Shown piece after piece: positions 35,079-44,300 of a stretch of DNA of 64,000 bases. The stretch is from Peristeroidobacter soli. GTDB lineage: Bacteria; Pseudomonadota; Gammaproteobacteria; Steroidobacterales; Steroidobacteraceae. A program made the translations under genes and the position numbers. The stretch lies in NCBI RefSeq assembly GCF_004138485.1, contig NZ_RYEV01000005.1, positions 1,102,827-1,166,826 of the forward strand, in the 5' to 3' direction. Within the stretch, counting starts at the first letter, position 1. Each line of letters starts with the position of its first letter. The notes under the pieces were generated by a model. That model had not been told where the DNA came from and did no database searches. It saw only the letters and a program-made list of their open reading frames with translations.

Positions 35079-35267
35079 ATGAACTTGAAAGACGTACTTG
35101 ACATGGGGGATTACGGCGTTTACGTCTGGTCCTGCTATGGGCTGACGTTTGCCGTGCTGGTGCTCAACCTGTGGCTCGGGAAACGCTCGCTGGCCGAGCA
35201 GGTACTCAGTGCCAGGCGCCGTTTGAAGATGTCTGAATCGATCAGCCCGGAGTCGCCATCGTCATGA
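35079..35267 (+). CDS. ccmD: cytochrome c maturation protein CcmD
   Basis: A 62-residue single-helix protein: MNLKDVLDMGDYGVYVWSCY, then a hydrophobic stretch (GLTFAVLVLNLWL) and a basic cytoplasmic tail (SARRRLK). This is the standard CcmD pattern; it stabilises the CcmABC/CcmE complex. It starts two bases after ccmC and overlaps ccmE by 4 bp. Confidence 0.9.
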   Translation: MNLKDVLDMGDYGVYVWSCYGLTFAVLVLNLWLGKRSLAEQVLSARRRLKMSESISPESPSS

Positions 35268-35722
35268 CCCCTCGCCGCCGCCGCATGGTGATGGTCGCAC
35301 TGATCGTGCTGGGCGTGGGCTCGGCCGCCGCCTTCGCGCTCACCGCGTTCCAGGACAACCTGCTGTACTTCTATTCACCCTCGGATGTGACGGCCGGCAA
35401 GGCGCCGACGGACCGCGTGTTCCGCGTCGGTGGCATGGTCCCGGAAGGCAGCTTCACGCGCGCCCAGGGCAGCCTCGAGGCGCACTTCATCCTCACCGAC
35501 TATGCGCACGAAGTGAAAGTCAGCTACACCGGCGTGTTGCCCGATCTGTTTCGTGAAGGGCAGGGTGTGATCGCGCGCGGTCGCATGGGGGCGGACGGCG
35601 TGTTCGTCGCCGAGGAAGTGCTCGCCAAGCACGATGAGAACTACATGCCGCCGGAAGTGGCGAAGACGCTGAAGAAGCAGCATGAGAAGCCCACGAACAG
35701 CGGGCCGTTGCCCACCACTTAG
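35264..35722 (+). CDS. ccmE: heme chaperone CcmE
   Basis: A 152-residue membrane-anchored periplasmic chaperone. An N-terminal helix (MVMVALIVLGVGSAAAFAL) precedes an OB-fold domain with FRVGGMVPEGS. His123 in AKHDENYMPPE binds heme covalently; HDENY is the group I CcmE motif. The start overlaps the ccmD stop (ATGA). A hairpin follows at the stop codon. Confidence 0.96.
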   Translation: MTPRRRRMVMVALIVLGVGSAAAFALTAFQDNLLYFYSPSDVTAGKAPTDRVFRVGGMVPEGSFTRAQGSLEAHFILTDYAHEVKVSYTGVLPDLFREGQGVIARGRMGADGVFVAEEVLAKHDENYMPPEVAKTLKKQHEKPTNSGPLPTT

Positions 35723-35748
35723 GGAAGCTCGAATGCATCGACTTCCCT
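35721..35748. other. hairpin at the ccmE-ccmF junction
   Basis: AGGGAAG and CTTCCCT (35721-35727, 35742-35748) plus a TCGA/TCGA inner stem form an 11-bp hairpin with one bulge, directly at the ccmE stop codon. There is no T tract after it, so full termination is unlikely. It lies in the only sizeable gap (121 bp) of the operon and may mark partial termination or an RNA processing site. Confidence 0.4.
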
Positions 35749-35843
35749 GAACTGGGCAATCCATCCACTGGTTGGGATGTTTCGTTCGTCGAAGCTACCC
35801 TGTGCGAAGACTGAATTGAGATTAGAGATTTAATGGAAGTGAC

Positions 35844-37799
35844 ATGGCCGCCGAACTCGGACACTTCGCGCTGATCCTGGCGTTCTGCCTGTCGCTGCCA
35901 CAGGCATTTTTCGGCCTGATGGGCGCGCACTGGCGTCGTCCGCACTGGATCGCGCTCGCCAATCGCGCGGTCGCCGGGCAGTGGGTGTTCACGCTGTTCT
36001 CGTTCGCCTGTCTGTCGTACGTTTTCTATCAGAACGATTTCTCGGTGCTGTACGTCGCGCAGAACTCCAACTCGGAGCTGCCGACGTTCTATCGATTCGC
36101 CGCCGTGTGGGGCGCGCACGAAGGCTCGCTGTTGCTGTGGCTGCTGGTGCAGGTGACCTGGGCACTTGGAGTCGCGGCGTTCAGCGGCAACATGCCGCAA
36201 CAGATGACGAGTCGCGTGCTCGGCGTGTTGGGCCTGATCAGTGCCGGCTTTGCGTTGTTCATTCTGCTGACCTCCAATCCGTTCCTGCGCCTGTGGCCGG
36301 CCGCGCCCGATGGCCGCGATTTGAATCCGCTGCTGCAGGACCCCGCGTTGGCGATTCATCCGCCGATGCTCTACATCGGTTACGTCGGCTTCTCGGTGCC
36401 CTTTGCATTCGCCGTCGCTGCGATGCTCGAAGGCAAGCTTGATTCGATATGGGCGCGTTGGGTGCGTCCGTGGGCCACCGTCGCCTGGATGTTTCTGACC
36501 TGCGGTATCGCGCTCGGCAGCTGGTGGGCGTACTACGAGCTCGGCTGGGGCGGCTGGTGGTTCTGGGATCCGGTGGAGAACGCCTCGTTCATGCCGTGGC
36601 TCATCGGCACGGCGCTGATTCACTCGCTGGCGGCGACCGAGAAGCGCGGCCTGTTCAAGAGCTGGACGCTGCTGCTGTCGATCACTGCGTTCTCGCTGTC
36701 GTTGCTCGGCACGTTCCTGGTCCGCTCCGGCGTGATCGAGTCGGTGCACGCGTTCGCGAGCGATCCGGGTCGTGGCCTGTTCATCCTGTCGTTCCTGGGC
36801 GTGTGCGTCGGCGGAGCTCTGGGGCTGTATGCCTGGCGCGCGCCATTGTTTCGTTCGAATGCCGGCTTCTCGCCGGTGTCGCGTGAGTCGTTCCTGCTCT
36901 TCAACAACATCCTGCTGGTGGGTGCGACCGCGGTGATCCTGATCGGCACGACCTATCCGATGTTCATGGATGCGTTCGGGCTCGACAAAGTCTCGGTCGG
37001 CCCGCCGTATTTCGAAGCGATGTTCCTGGTGCCGATGTTGCCGATGGTGTTCCTGCTCGCACCGGGCATGCACGCGGCCTGGAAGAAGGCATCGTTCGAG
37101 TCGACCAAGAAGATTCTGGCCGTGCTGTTGGTCGTCGCGGTCGTGCTCGCACTGGTCGTGTCCGTGGGCGTGTACGGCTGGAAGTCGGTGATGACCATCG
37201 TCGGCCTGACGGCGGCGTTCTGGGTGGCGGGCGCGGCACTGGTCGATCCGATCAGCCGCTGGCGCAAAGGTCATTCGCTGCCGGCGAGCATCATCGGCAT
37301 GAGCGTCGCGCACTTTGGCCTCGCGATGTTCATCGTTGGCGCGACCACAGTGGAGTCGTACAAGCAGGAGACGGACCTCAGCCTGAAGCCCGGCCAGTCG
37401 GCCGAGCATGCCGGCTTCACGTTCACCATGACTCAGCTCAGCGACGTGAAAGGTCCCAACTACGAAGCCGTTCAGAGCGAAGTGGTGATCACGCGCGACG
37501 GCAAGCAAGTGGCGGTCGTGCATCCGCAGAAGCGGGTCTATCGGGTGCAGAAGAACGCCATGACGGAAGCCGGCATCGACGCGCATTGGAACCGCGACCT
37601 GTTCGTCGCCATGGGCGAGCCGCTGGGGGGCGACGCCTGGAGCCTGCGCCTGCAGTACAAGCCGATGGTTCGATTCATCTGGTTGGGCGCGGCCGTGATG
37701 GCGCTCGGCGGATTGATCGCCATCTGCGACCGGCGCTATCGCAAGCGTGTGACCGTCGATGAAGGCGCCGCCGCCGCGGCCGGCGCGAAGACGGCCTGA
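35844..37799 (+). CDS. ccmF: cytochrome c heme lyase subunit CcmF
   Basis: A 651-residue membrane protein with about 14-15 helices. Signature segments include AAVWGAHEGSLLLW, PPMLYIGYVGFSVPFAFA, the WWD motif in GWGGWWFWDPVENASFMPWL and THSL-equivalent LIHSLAATEKRGLF. The C-terminal periplasmic domain contains LRLQYKPMVRFIWLG. It joins heme to apocytochrome c with CcmH and CcmI. A 121-bp gap with a hairpin precedes it. Confidence 0.96.
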   Translation: MAAELGHFALILAFCLSLPQAFFGLMGAHWRRPHWIALANRAVAGQWVFTLFSFACLSYVFYQNDFSVLYVAQNSNSELPTFYRFAAVWGAHEGSLLLWLLVQVTWALGVAAFSGNMPQQMTSRVLGVLGLISAGFALFILLTSNPFLRLWPAAPDGRDLNPLLQDPALAIHPPMLYIGYVGFSVPFAFAVAAMLEGKLDSIWARWVRPWATVAWMFLTCGIALGSWWAYYELGWGGWWFWDPVENASFMPWLIGTALIHSLAATEKRGLFKSWTLLLSITAFSLSLLGTFLVRSGVIESVHAFASDPGRGLFILSFLGVCVGGALGLYAWRAPLFRSNAGFSPVSRESFLLFNNILLVGATAVILIGTTYPMFMDAFGLDKVSVGPPYFEAMFLVPMLPMVFLLAPGMHAAWKKASFESTKKILAVLLVVAVVLALVVSVGVYGWKSVMTIVGLTAAFWVAGAALVDPISRWRKGHSLPASIIGMSVAHFGLAMFIVGATTVESYKQETDLSLKPGQSAEHAGFTFTMTQLSDVKGPNYEAVQSEVVITRDGKQVAVVHPQKRVYRVQKNAMTEAGIDAHWNRDLFVAMGEPLGGDAWSLRLQYKPMVRFIWLGAAVMALGGLIAICDRRYRKRVTVDEGAAAAAGAKTA

Positions 37800-37812
37800 G
37801 CCTCGCCACCGA

Positions 37813-38346
37813 ATGCTTAAATATCTCGTTCCCATCGGACTGTTCGCGGCGCTGGTCGGCTTTCTGTATTTCGGTCTGGGCCGCGACAAACAGACGCTGC
37901 CGTCGCCGTTGATCGGCAAGAGCGCGCCGGTCTTCGAGCTGACGCGCCTGGAAGATCCGGCGAAAACCTTTTCGAACGCCGAGCTTGCCGGCAAGCCCTA
38001 TGTGCTGAATGTCTGGGGCACCTGGTGCGTGGGTTGCCGTCAGGAGCACGGTGCGTTGCTCGAGATCGCGCGTCGGGGCGAAGTGCCCATCGTCGGTCTG
38101 AACTGGAACGACGATCGGGAAGCGGCGCTGGGCTGGCTGCAGCAACTCGGCAATCCCTACGCCGTGACCGCATTCGACGGCGAGGGCCGCGCCGCCATCG
38201 ACTGGGGCGTGTACGGCGCGCCGGAAACCTTTCTGGTCGGCGCGAACGGTACAGTGATCAAGAAACACATCGCGCCGCTGACGGTGGAGATCTGGGAGCA
38301 GGAGTTCGTGCCGCTGCTGCCGCAGGCAAAGGCGGGTTCGCCATGA
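37813..38346 (+). CDS. ccmG: thiol-disulfide protein CcmG/DsbE
   Basis: A 177-residue membrane-tethered thioredoxin-like protein. The N-terminal helix (YLVPIGLFAALVGFLYFGLG) is followed by the active site WCVGC (Cys72, Cys75) in VLNVWGTWCVGCRQEHG and by GAPETFLVG. It keeps apocytochrome cysteines reduced. The start at 37813 follows 13 bp after ccmF, and the end overlaps ccmH. Confidence 0.95.
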   Translation: MLKYLVPIGLFAALVGFLYFGLGRDKQTLPSPLIGKSAPVFELTRLEDPAKTFSNAELAGKPYVLNVWGTWCVGCRQEHGALLEIARRGEVPIVGLNWNDDREAALGWLQQLGNPYAVTAFDGEGRAAIDWGVYGAPETFLVGANGTVIKKHIAPLTVEIWEQEFVPLLPQAKAGSP

Positions 38347-38774
38347 AACAGTTTTTTTTGGCCCTGGTGCTTGCGCTGTGCGGCCTGCAGGCTTTCGCGA
38401 TCGACAAGGCGCCGGCGTTCGAGGATCCGGTGCAGCAGGCTCGTTATGAGCGACTGTCGCGCGAGCTGCGCTGTCTGGTGTGCCGGAGCGAGACCATCGC
38501 CGATTCCAACGCGCAACTCGCCACCGATCTGCGCCGGCAGCTGCGTGAGCTGATGGCCGCCGGCAAGAGCGATCAGGAGATCATGAAGTACATGACGGAT
38601 CGATACGGCGACTATGTGCTGTACAAGCCGCCGGTTTCGCCTCGCACCTGGTTGCTCTGGGCGGCGCCGGCGTTGCTGGTCATCGGTGGCGGCATCGCCG
38701 CGGCCATCGTGATCTCGCGCAAGTCCAAACTTTCCGACACCGATCCCGCCGATCCCGGCCTGGGTGACACGTGA
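38343..38774 (+). CDS. ccmH: cytochrome c maturation protein CcmH
   Basis: A 143-residue protein with a signal peptide (MKQFFLALVLALCGLQAFA). The redox pair is LRCLVCRSETIADSNA (Cys44, Cys47), close to the usual LRCPVCQNQTIADSNA. A C-terminal membrane helix (LLWAAPALLVIGGGIAAAIV) follows. The ATG overlaps the ccmG stop, and the stop overlaps the GTG of ccmI, so translation is likely coupled across all three. Confidence 0.94.
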   Translation: MKQFFLALVLALCGLQAFAIDKAPAFEDPVQQARYERLSRELRCLVCRSETIADSNAQLATDLRRQLRELMAAGKSDQEIMKYMTDRYGDYVLYKPPVSPRTWLLWAAPALLVIGGGIAAAIVISRKSKLSDTDPADPGLGDT

Positions 38775-39850
38775 CCGCTTTTATCGTCGTCTGCGTCGCC
38801 ATGCTGGTGGCGGCGCTGTTGTGGATGGTGTTGCCGCTGGTGCGCTCGGCGAAGTCGACCGCCGACTCGGCGGAGCTCGCCTCGTATCGCTCCGAGCGTC
38901 GTTTCTCCGGTCTCGCCGTGGCGCTGCTGGTGCCGGTGCTCGCCATCGTCATGTACGCCGGTCTGAGCAACTGGGACTGGAAGGCCGTGCAGGTCGAGAC
39001 CACGCAGGCGGCCAACATGGAGCAGGCCGTCACCGGGCTGGAAGAGAAGCTCAAGCAGAATCCCGACAACCTGGATGGCTGGATCATGCTCGGTCGCTCG
39101 TATGTGGCCATGGGCCGCTATCCGCGCGCGGCCGATGCGTTTCAGCAGGCGTATGACCTGTCGAAGGGCCAGAACGTCGAAGTGCTGGTCGGCCTCGGTG
39201 AAGCGCTGGCGCTGACCGACGAGGCCTCGCTGAATGGTCGTGCCGGCCAGCTGTTCGATCAGGCGTTGACGATGGCGCCGAATCATCCCAAGGCGCTGTG
39301 GTACGGCGGCGTGGCGGCATTGCGCTCGGGCAATCTGCGTCTGGGGCGGGACCGCCTGCAGATGCTGATGGCGCAGAATCCGCCCGAGGAAATCCGCGGC
39401 GTGCTGGCTCGGCAGATCCAGGACCTGGACGAGCAGCTCGCAGCTTCGGGCGAAGGTGGAGCCTCTGCTGCTCAACCCTCCGCAGCGCCGGCCGCAGGCC
39501 CAGGGCGTGCAATACAAGTATCCGTCGCTTTGTCACCGCAACTGCGCCCGCAGGTCAGTGGCACCTTGCCGCTTTTCATCCTGGCGCGGGACCCGAGTGC
39601 GGGCGGTCCGCCGCTTGCCGTGCAGCGGCACAGCTCCGATTCGCTGCCGCTGAATGTGACACTCTCGGAAAGGGATGCGATGATTCCATCCCGCTCCATT
39701 GCCACCGTGCCGAAGGTGGTAGTTGTTGCACGGTTGTCGCGCTCAGGCGCGCCTCAGCAGCAAAGCGGAGACTACTATGGCGAGGCCGAATATGAATTCG
39801 GCAAGAGCAGCGGTCCGTTGGCTATCATCATCGACCGCGTCGTGCCTTGA
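38771..39850 (+). CDS. ccmI: cytochrome c maturation protein CcmI
   Basis: A 359-residue protein with two N-terminal membrane helices (FIVVCVAMLVAALLWMVLP and VALLVPVLAIVMYAG) and a TPR domain (about 70-220: DNLDGWIMLGRSYVAMGRYP and LGEALALTDEA). It holds apocytochrome c for heme attachment. A C-terminal domain (about 245-359) starts IQVSVALSPQL, like the second domain of CcmI. The start is GTG at 38771, overlapping the ccmH stop. Confidence 0.93.
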   Translation: MTAFIVVCVAMLVAALLWMVLPLVRSAKSTADSAELASYRSERRFSGLAVALLVPVLAIVMYAGLSNWDWKAVQVETTQAANMEQAVTGLEEKLKQNPDNLDGWIMLGRSYVAMGRYPRAADAFQQAYDLSKGQNVEVLVGLGEALALTDEASLNGRAGQLFDQALTMAPNHPKALWYGGVAALRSGNLRLGRDRLQMLMAQNPPEEIRGVLARQIQDLDEQLAASGEGGASAAQPSAAPAAGPGRAIQVSVALSPQLRPQVSGTLPLFILARDPSAGGPPLAVQRHSSDSLPLNVTLSERDAMIPSRSIATVPKVVVVARLSRSGAPQQQSGDYYGEAEYEFGKSSGPLAIIIDRVVP

Positions 39851-39896
39851 GCCGCGCCACCGTCATTGACTCAGCCCGCTCACTGATCGTTTATTG

Positions 39897-40784
39897 ATGT
39901 CAGCACCGACCAAGATTTCTTTTGCCCGCCGCCCTTCGATGGTGCCTGCGTACGCGCGTGTGCTGCTCGGCAAGAAGCCGTACAGCGCCCCCGAAGGCAC
40001 GGTGATCGAGCCGGTCGTGCTCGAAGCGCGCAAGGTGGTGCTGTCAGCGTCGCATCTGCGCAGCTATCGCGACGTGTGCGCAGTGCCTGCGTCGACGACG
40101 GGATTGCCGCCGGCGTATCTGCACGTGCTCGCGATGCCGCTTCACATGCAGCTGTTCGTCGTGAAGAATTTCCCGGTGAAGGTGCTGGGCCTGATCCATC
40201 TGCGCAATACGATCCGCGTGCTCGCGCCGGTCGATGAGCGCGCGCCGCTGCGGCTGAGCGTGCACTTCGACACCATGCGCCTGACGGATTTCGGCCAGGA
40301 GTATGACTTCACCACCAGCTACGAGCAGAACGGCGTGCGGGTGTGGGAAGAGATCAGCACGATGTTTGCTCGCGGCACGTCGGGCCCGAAAGAGGGCAGC
40401 AAGCGGCCGGTGATCGAGCGCTCGAATCATCCCGAGACCGGCACGCACACCGATCCGGTCGAGGTGGCGGACAACACCGGCTGGCGTTACGCGCGCGTGT
40501 CCGGCGATTTCAATCCGATTCATCTGACGGCGCGTACCGCGCAGATGTTTGGTTTCAAACAGGCGGTGGCGCACGGCATGTGGTCCATGGGCCGGTGTCT
40601 GGCGGCGGCGGCGCCGCACATTCCGAACATGAGGATTCAGATCGACACGCAGTTCAAGCTGCCGGTCTACATTCCTTCGCAGGCGCTGGCCCGGACCTGG
40701 GCCGTGCCGGGCGGCGCCGACATTTCGATGTGCACGATGAAGGGCGACCGGCTGCATCTGGCCATGCAAGTGCGGACGATCTGA
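39897..40784 (+). CDS. MaoC-like hot-dog dehydratase
   Basis: A 295-residue protein with the R-hydratase motif in its second half: YARVSGDFNPIHLTARTAQM then FKQAVAHGMWSMG, where Asp and His are the catalytic pair. The first half is a degenerate hot-dog repeat, as in fused MaoC-like enzymes. It probably hydrates or dehydrates an enoyl-CoA or related thioester. ATG 39897 was chosen; TTG 39894 precedes it. The nitroreductase gene follows after 11 bp. Confidence 0.8.
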   Translation: MSAPTKISFARRPSMVPAYARVLLGKKPYSAPEGTVIEPVVLEARKVVLSASHLRSYRDVCAVPASTTGLPPAYLHVLAMPLHMQLFVVKNFPVKVLGLIHLRNTIRVLAPVDERAPLRLSVHFDTMRLTDFGQEYDFTTSYEQNGVRVWEEISTMFARGTSGPKEGSKRPVIERSNHPETGTHTDPVEVADNTGWRYARVSGDFNPIHLTARTAQMFGFKQAVAHGMWSMGRCLAAAAPHIPNMRIQIDTQFKLPVYIPSQALARTWAVPGGADISMCTMKGDRLHLAMQVRTI

Positions 40785-40795
40785 GAGGACAGACG

Positions 40796-41338
40796 ATGGA
40801 TTTGTTGGAAGGCATTCAGTCGCGGACGTCGCCGTTGAAGCTCGCCGCGCCGGCGCCGAGCGCCGCGCAGGTGGAGCAGATCATTCGCGCCGGCACGCGT
40901 GCTCCCGATCATGGACGCCTGCGTCCCTGGCGCTTCACCGTGCTCGAGGGCGCGGCTCGCGAAAAGCTCGGCGATGCAATGGCGAATTCTCTGCGCACGC
41001 GCGTGCCGGGCTCGCCGCAAGAACATCTTGATGCCGAGAAGAACAAGGCCATGCGCGCGCCGGTCGTGATCCTGGTGGGCGCGAAGATCGGCAAGGGCAA
41101 GATCCCCGAGATCGAGCAGGTGTGCGCCACCGCCGCAGCGGTACAGAACATGCTGCTGGCCGCGCAGGCCCTCGGCTTCGGCGCGCAGTGGAAGACGGGC
41201 GCGGCTGCGTACGACGCGGGCGTCAAAGCGCTTTGTGGCCTCGCGCCGGAAGATCACATCGTGGCGATCGTGTATCTCGGCACCGTGGCGTCGCCCGGTC
41301 CGCTGGTCGAAGCGCCGGTGGACATCACTCGTCTTTGA
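40796..41338 (+). CDS. nitroreductase of the YdjA type
   Basis: A 180-residue FMN-dependent oxidoreductase. The N-terminal LLEGIQSRTSPLKLAAPAPS and AGTRAPDHGRLRPWRF closely follow E. coli YdjA, and the C-terminal half has VQNMLLAAQALGFGAQWKTG and AIVYLGT. These are FMN-binding parts of the family. It likely works as a dimer using NAD(P)H; the natural substrate is not known. It is convergent with, and overlaps by 14 bp, the hybrid kinase gene. Confidence 0.88.
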   Translation: MDLLEGIQSRTSPLKLAAPAPSAAQVEQIIRAGTRAPDHGRLRPWRFTVLEGAAREKLGDAMANSLRTRVPGSPQEHLDAEKNKAMRAPVVILVGAKIGKGKIPEIEQVCATAAAVQNMLLAAQALGFGAQWKTGAAAYDAGVKALCGLAPEDHIVAIVYLGTVASPGPLVEAPVDITRL

Positions 41339-44300
41339 TTTCGGCCAGTTTGCGGGCGAGCTGTTCCAGGTTGAACGGCTTGCCGATCAGATGCACGCCG
41401 GGATCGAGCACACCGTTGTGGACGATGGCGTTGCGCGTATAGCCGGTCGTAAACAGCACCTTCAGATTCGGTCGCCGCTGGCGCGCTTCATCCGCCAGCA
41501 TGCGGCCGTTGACCTCCGGCATCACCACGTCGGTGAACATGATGCCGATCTCGGGATGCTGGTCGAGCAGTTGTAGCGCCGTCGCCGCGCCATTGGCTTC
41601 CAGCACGTTGTAGCCCAGCTCGTTGAGCGCCTCGACGCTCACGTGGCGCACGCTTTCCTCATCTTCGACCACCAGAATGGTCGTGCCGGCGCCGGATAGC
41701 GCCGGTGTGAAGCGGGCATTCGCCAGGATCTCCTCCGACGGGCCATAGAAGCGTGGCAGATAGATTTTCACCGTCGTGCCTTGATCGATCTCGCTGTAGA
41801 TCTTCACGTGTCCGCCGGACTGATGCACGAAGCCGTGCACCTGGCTCAGCCCCAGCCCCGTGCCTTTGCCGACGGACTTGGTGGTGAAGAACGGATCGAA
41901 CGCCTTTTGGATCACGTCGGCGGACATGCCGCAGCCGGTGTCGGAGACCGCGATCATCACGTACTGACCTTGTGGCACGCCGGCGTGTTGAGCGGCGTAG
42001 ATGTCATCGAGATGCGCATTGCCGGTTTCGACGGTGAGCTTGCCGCCGTTGGGCATCGCATCGCGGGCGTTGACCGCGAGATTCAGGATCGCGCTCTCCA
42101 GCTGATTGGCGTCGGTGTGCAGCCGCCACAGGCCGCCGGCGAGCACGGTCTCGGTGCGAATGGTCTCACCGAGGGTCCGATGCAACAGATCTGACATGCC
42201 CGCCACCAGTTTGTTTGCATTGATCGGTTCGGGCCGCAGCGGCTGCTGACGGGCGAAGGCGAGCAGCCGCTCGGTCAACTGAGCGGCGCGCGTGGCGCCA
42301 TCCAATGCGAACGAAGCAAACCGCTGCACATTCGAGTCGCCGCGCGCCAGTCGTCGCAACAGCATGTCCAGGTTACCGATGACGACGTTCAACATGTTGT
42401 TGAAGTCGTGCGCGATGCCGCCGGTGAGCTGGCCGAGCGATTCCATCTTCTGTGCCTGGCGCAACGCCTTCTCGGCGTCGCCGCGCGCTTCGATTTCAGC
42501 CTCGACGCGTTGCTTGAGTGTCTCGTTCAGATTCAGCAAGGCTTCTTCGGCCAGCTTGCGCTCGGTAATGTCGATCACCGAGCCGATGTAGCCCAGGAAT
42601 TCGCCCTCGCCGGTGAAGCGGGGGGAGGCGGCGTCGATGGCCCAGCGGTATTCGCCGTCGCGCCGGCGCAGGCGATATTCCATGCGGAATTCCTTTCGAG
42701 CCGCGCTGGAGTCGACGAAGGTGCGCGCGGCCGCCCCGCGATCGTCGGGATGAACCGCGTTCGTCCAGCCCAGCCCGAGGGCATCCGCCTCGGCCTGGCC
42801 GGTACAGTCGTACCAGCTCTTGTTCAGATAGATGCACTGACCGTCGGCATCGGTGATCCACATCATCACCGGTGAGCTTTCCGCCATGTTTCGGAAGCGC
42901 TGCTCGCTTTCCGCCAGCGCCGCCATGCTTTCCCGGCGCACGTGGGCGAGCTTGAGGTTGGCGTGCACGCGTGCGGTCAGCTCGCGAGCCGAGAAAGGCT
43001 TGATGAGATAATCATCCGCGCCTGCATCCAGCCCCTCGATTCGAGCTTCTTCGCCAGCGCGCGCGGAGAGCATGATGACCGGCAGATCGCGCAGCTCGGC
43101 ATCGTCGCGAATCGCTTTGAGCAAACCGAAGCCGTCGAGCTCGGGCATCATCACGTCCGTCAGCACCAGATCGGGCCGGCTGGCGCGAATGGCGGCGAGG
43201 GCGGCAGCACCGTCGGACACCGCTTCGACCTGCAAATGTTTACTGAGCAGCCGCGAGACGTAGCGACGCATGTCGGCATTGTCATCCGCGAGCAGCAGTC
43301 GGGAGCCTTCGACCTGCGCGAGATCATCGCCCGCGGCATCATCGTGATATTCCTGCAGACCCAGGCCGTCATTCGACAGCCACGTCAACGCCTCCTGCAC
43401 GAAGGCCCGCGAGCGCTCGCCCGTGCGCTCGGCGGTCGCGTCGTAAATCTGATCGGCTGGCAGATGCTGTGAGCCGAAAGGCACGGTGACGGTGAAGGTC
43501 GTGCCTTCGTGCACGCGGCTTTCCGCGTGGATCACGCCGTGGTGGAGGCGCACCAGCTCCAGGATGAGGGCGAGGCCGATGCCGCTGCCCTCGTGCGTGC
43601 GACTCTTCTGTCCCTCGATGCGATGGAACCGCTCGAACAGCTTCGGCAGTTCCTCGGGTGGCACGCCGACGCCGGTATCTCGTACGGTCAGCTCCGCGCC
43701 CTGCGGGGTGGCGCGCAGACTCACTCGAACACCACCAGCGAAGGTGAACTTGAATGCATTGGACAGCAGGTTCAAGACGATCTTTTCCCACATCTCCCGA
43801 TCGACGAACACCGGCTCGGGCAGGGGCGAGCAGTCGACGACGAGCTCGAGCGAGGCGCGAGCGAGCGCCGAGCGGAACGTGGAAGCGAGCTCGGCAGTCA
43901 ACATCGCAAGATCGGTGGGCTGGAACCTGGCCTTGGTGCGGCCCGCTTCGATGCGCGAGAAATCCAGCAGCGTATTCACCAGCCGCAACAGTCGCAGCGA
44001 GTTGCGATGCGCGGTATGCAGACGTTCCTTCTGCGCCATCGGCAGCGAGGCGTCCGCATCGGCGATCGCGTCTTCCAGCGGGCCCATCATCAGCGTGAGC
44101 GGTGTGCGGAACTCATGGCTGACGTTGGAGAAGAACGTGGTCTTGGCGCGATCCAGCTCCGCCAGTTTTTCCAATCGCTCGCGTTCCTCTTCGACCGCGC
44201 GGGCATTGTGAATCGCGGTGGCGACGTGGCTGGCGATCAGGTTGAAGAAGGTGAGGTATTCCTCATCGAGCCGGCGCGTGGGGTTCACGCCGCCGATCAG

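Noticed and set aside
35520-37994. Very long open frame on the minus strand antisense to ccmF
   Set aside because: GC-rich codon bias opens such frames. The product is rich in Arg, Gln and His with no known motif, and ccmF on the other strand is certain.
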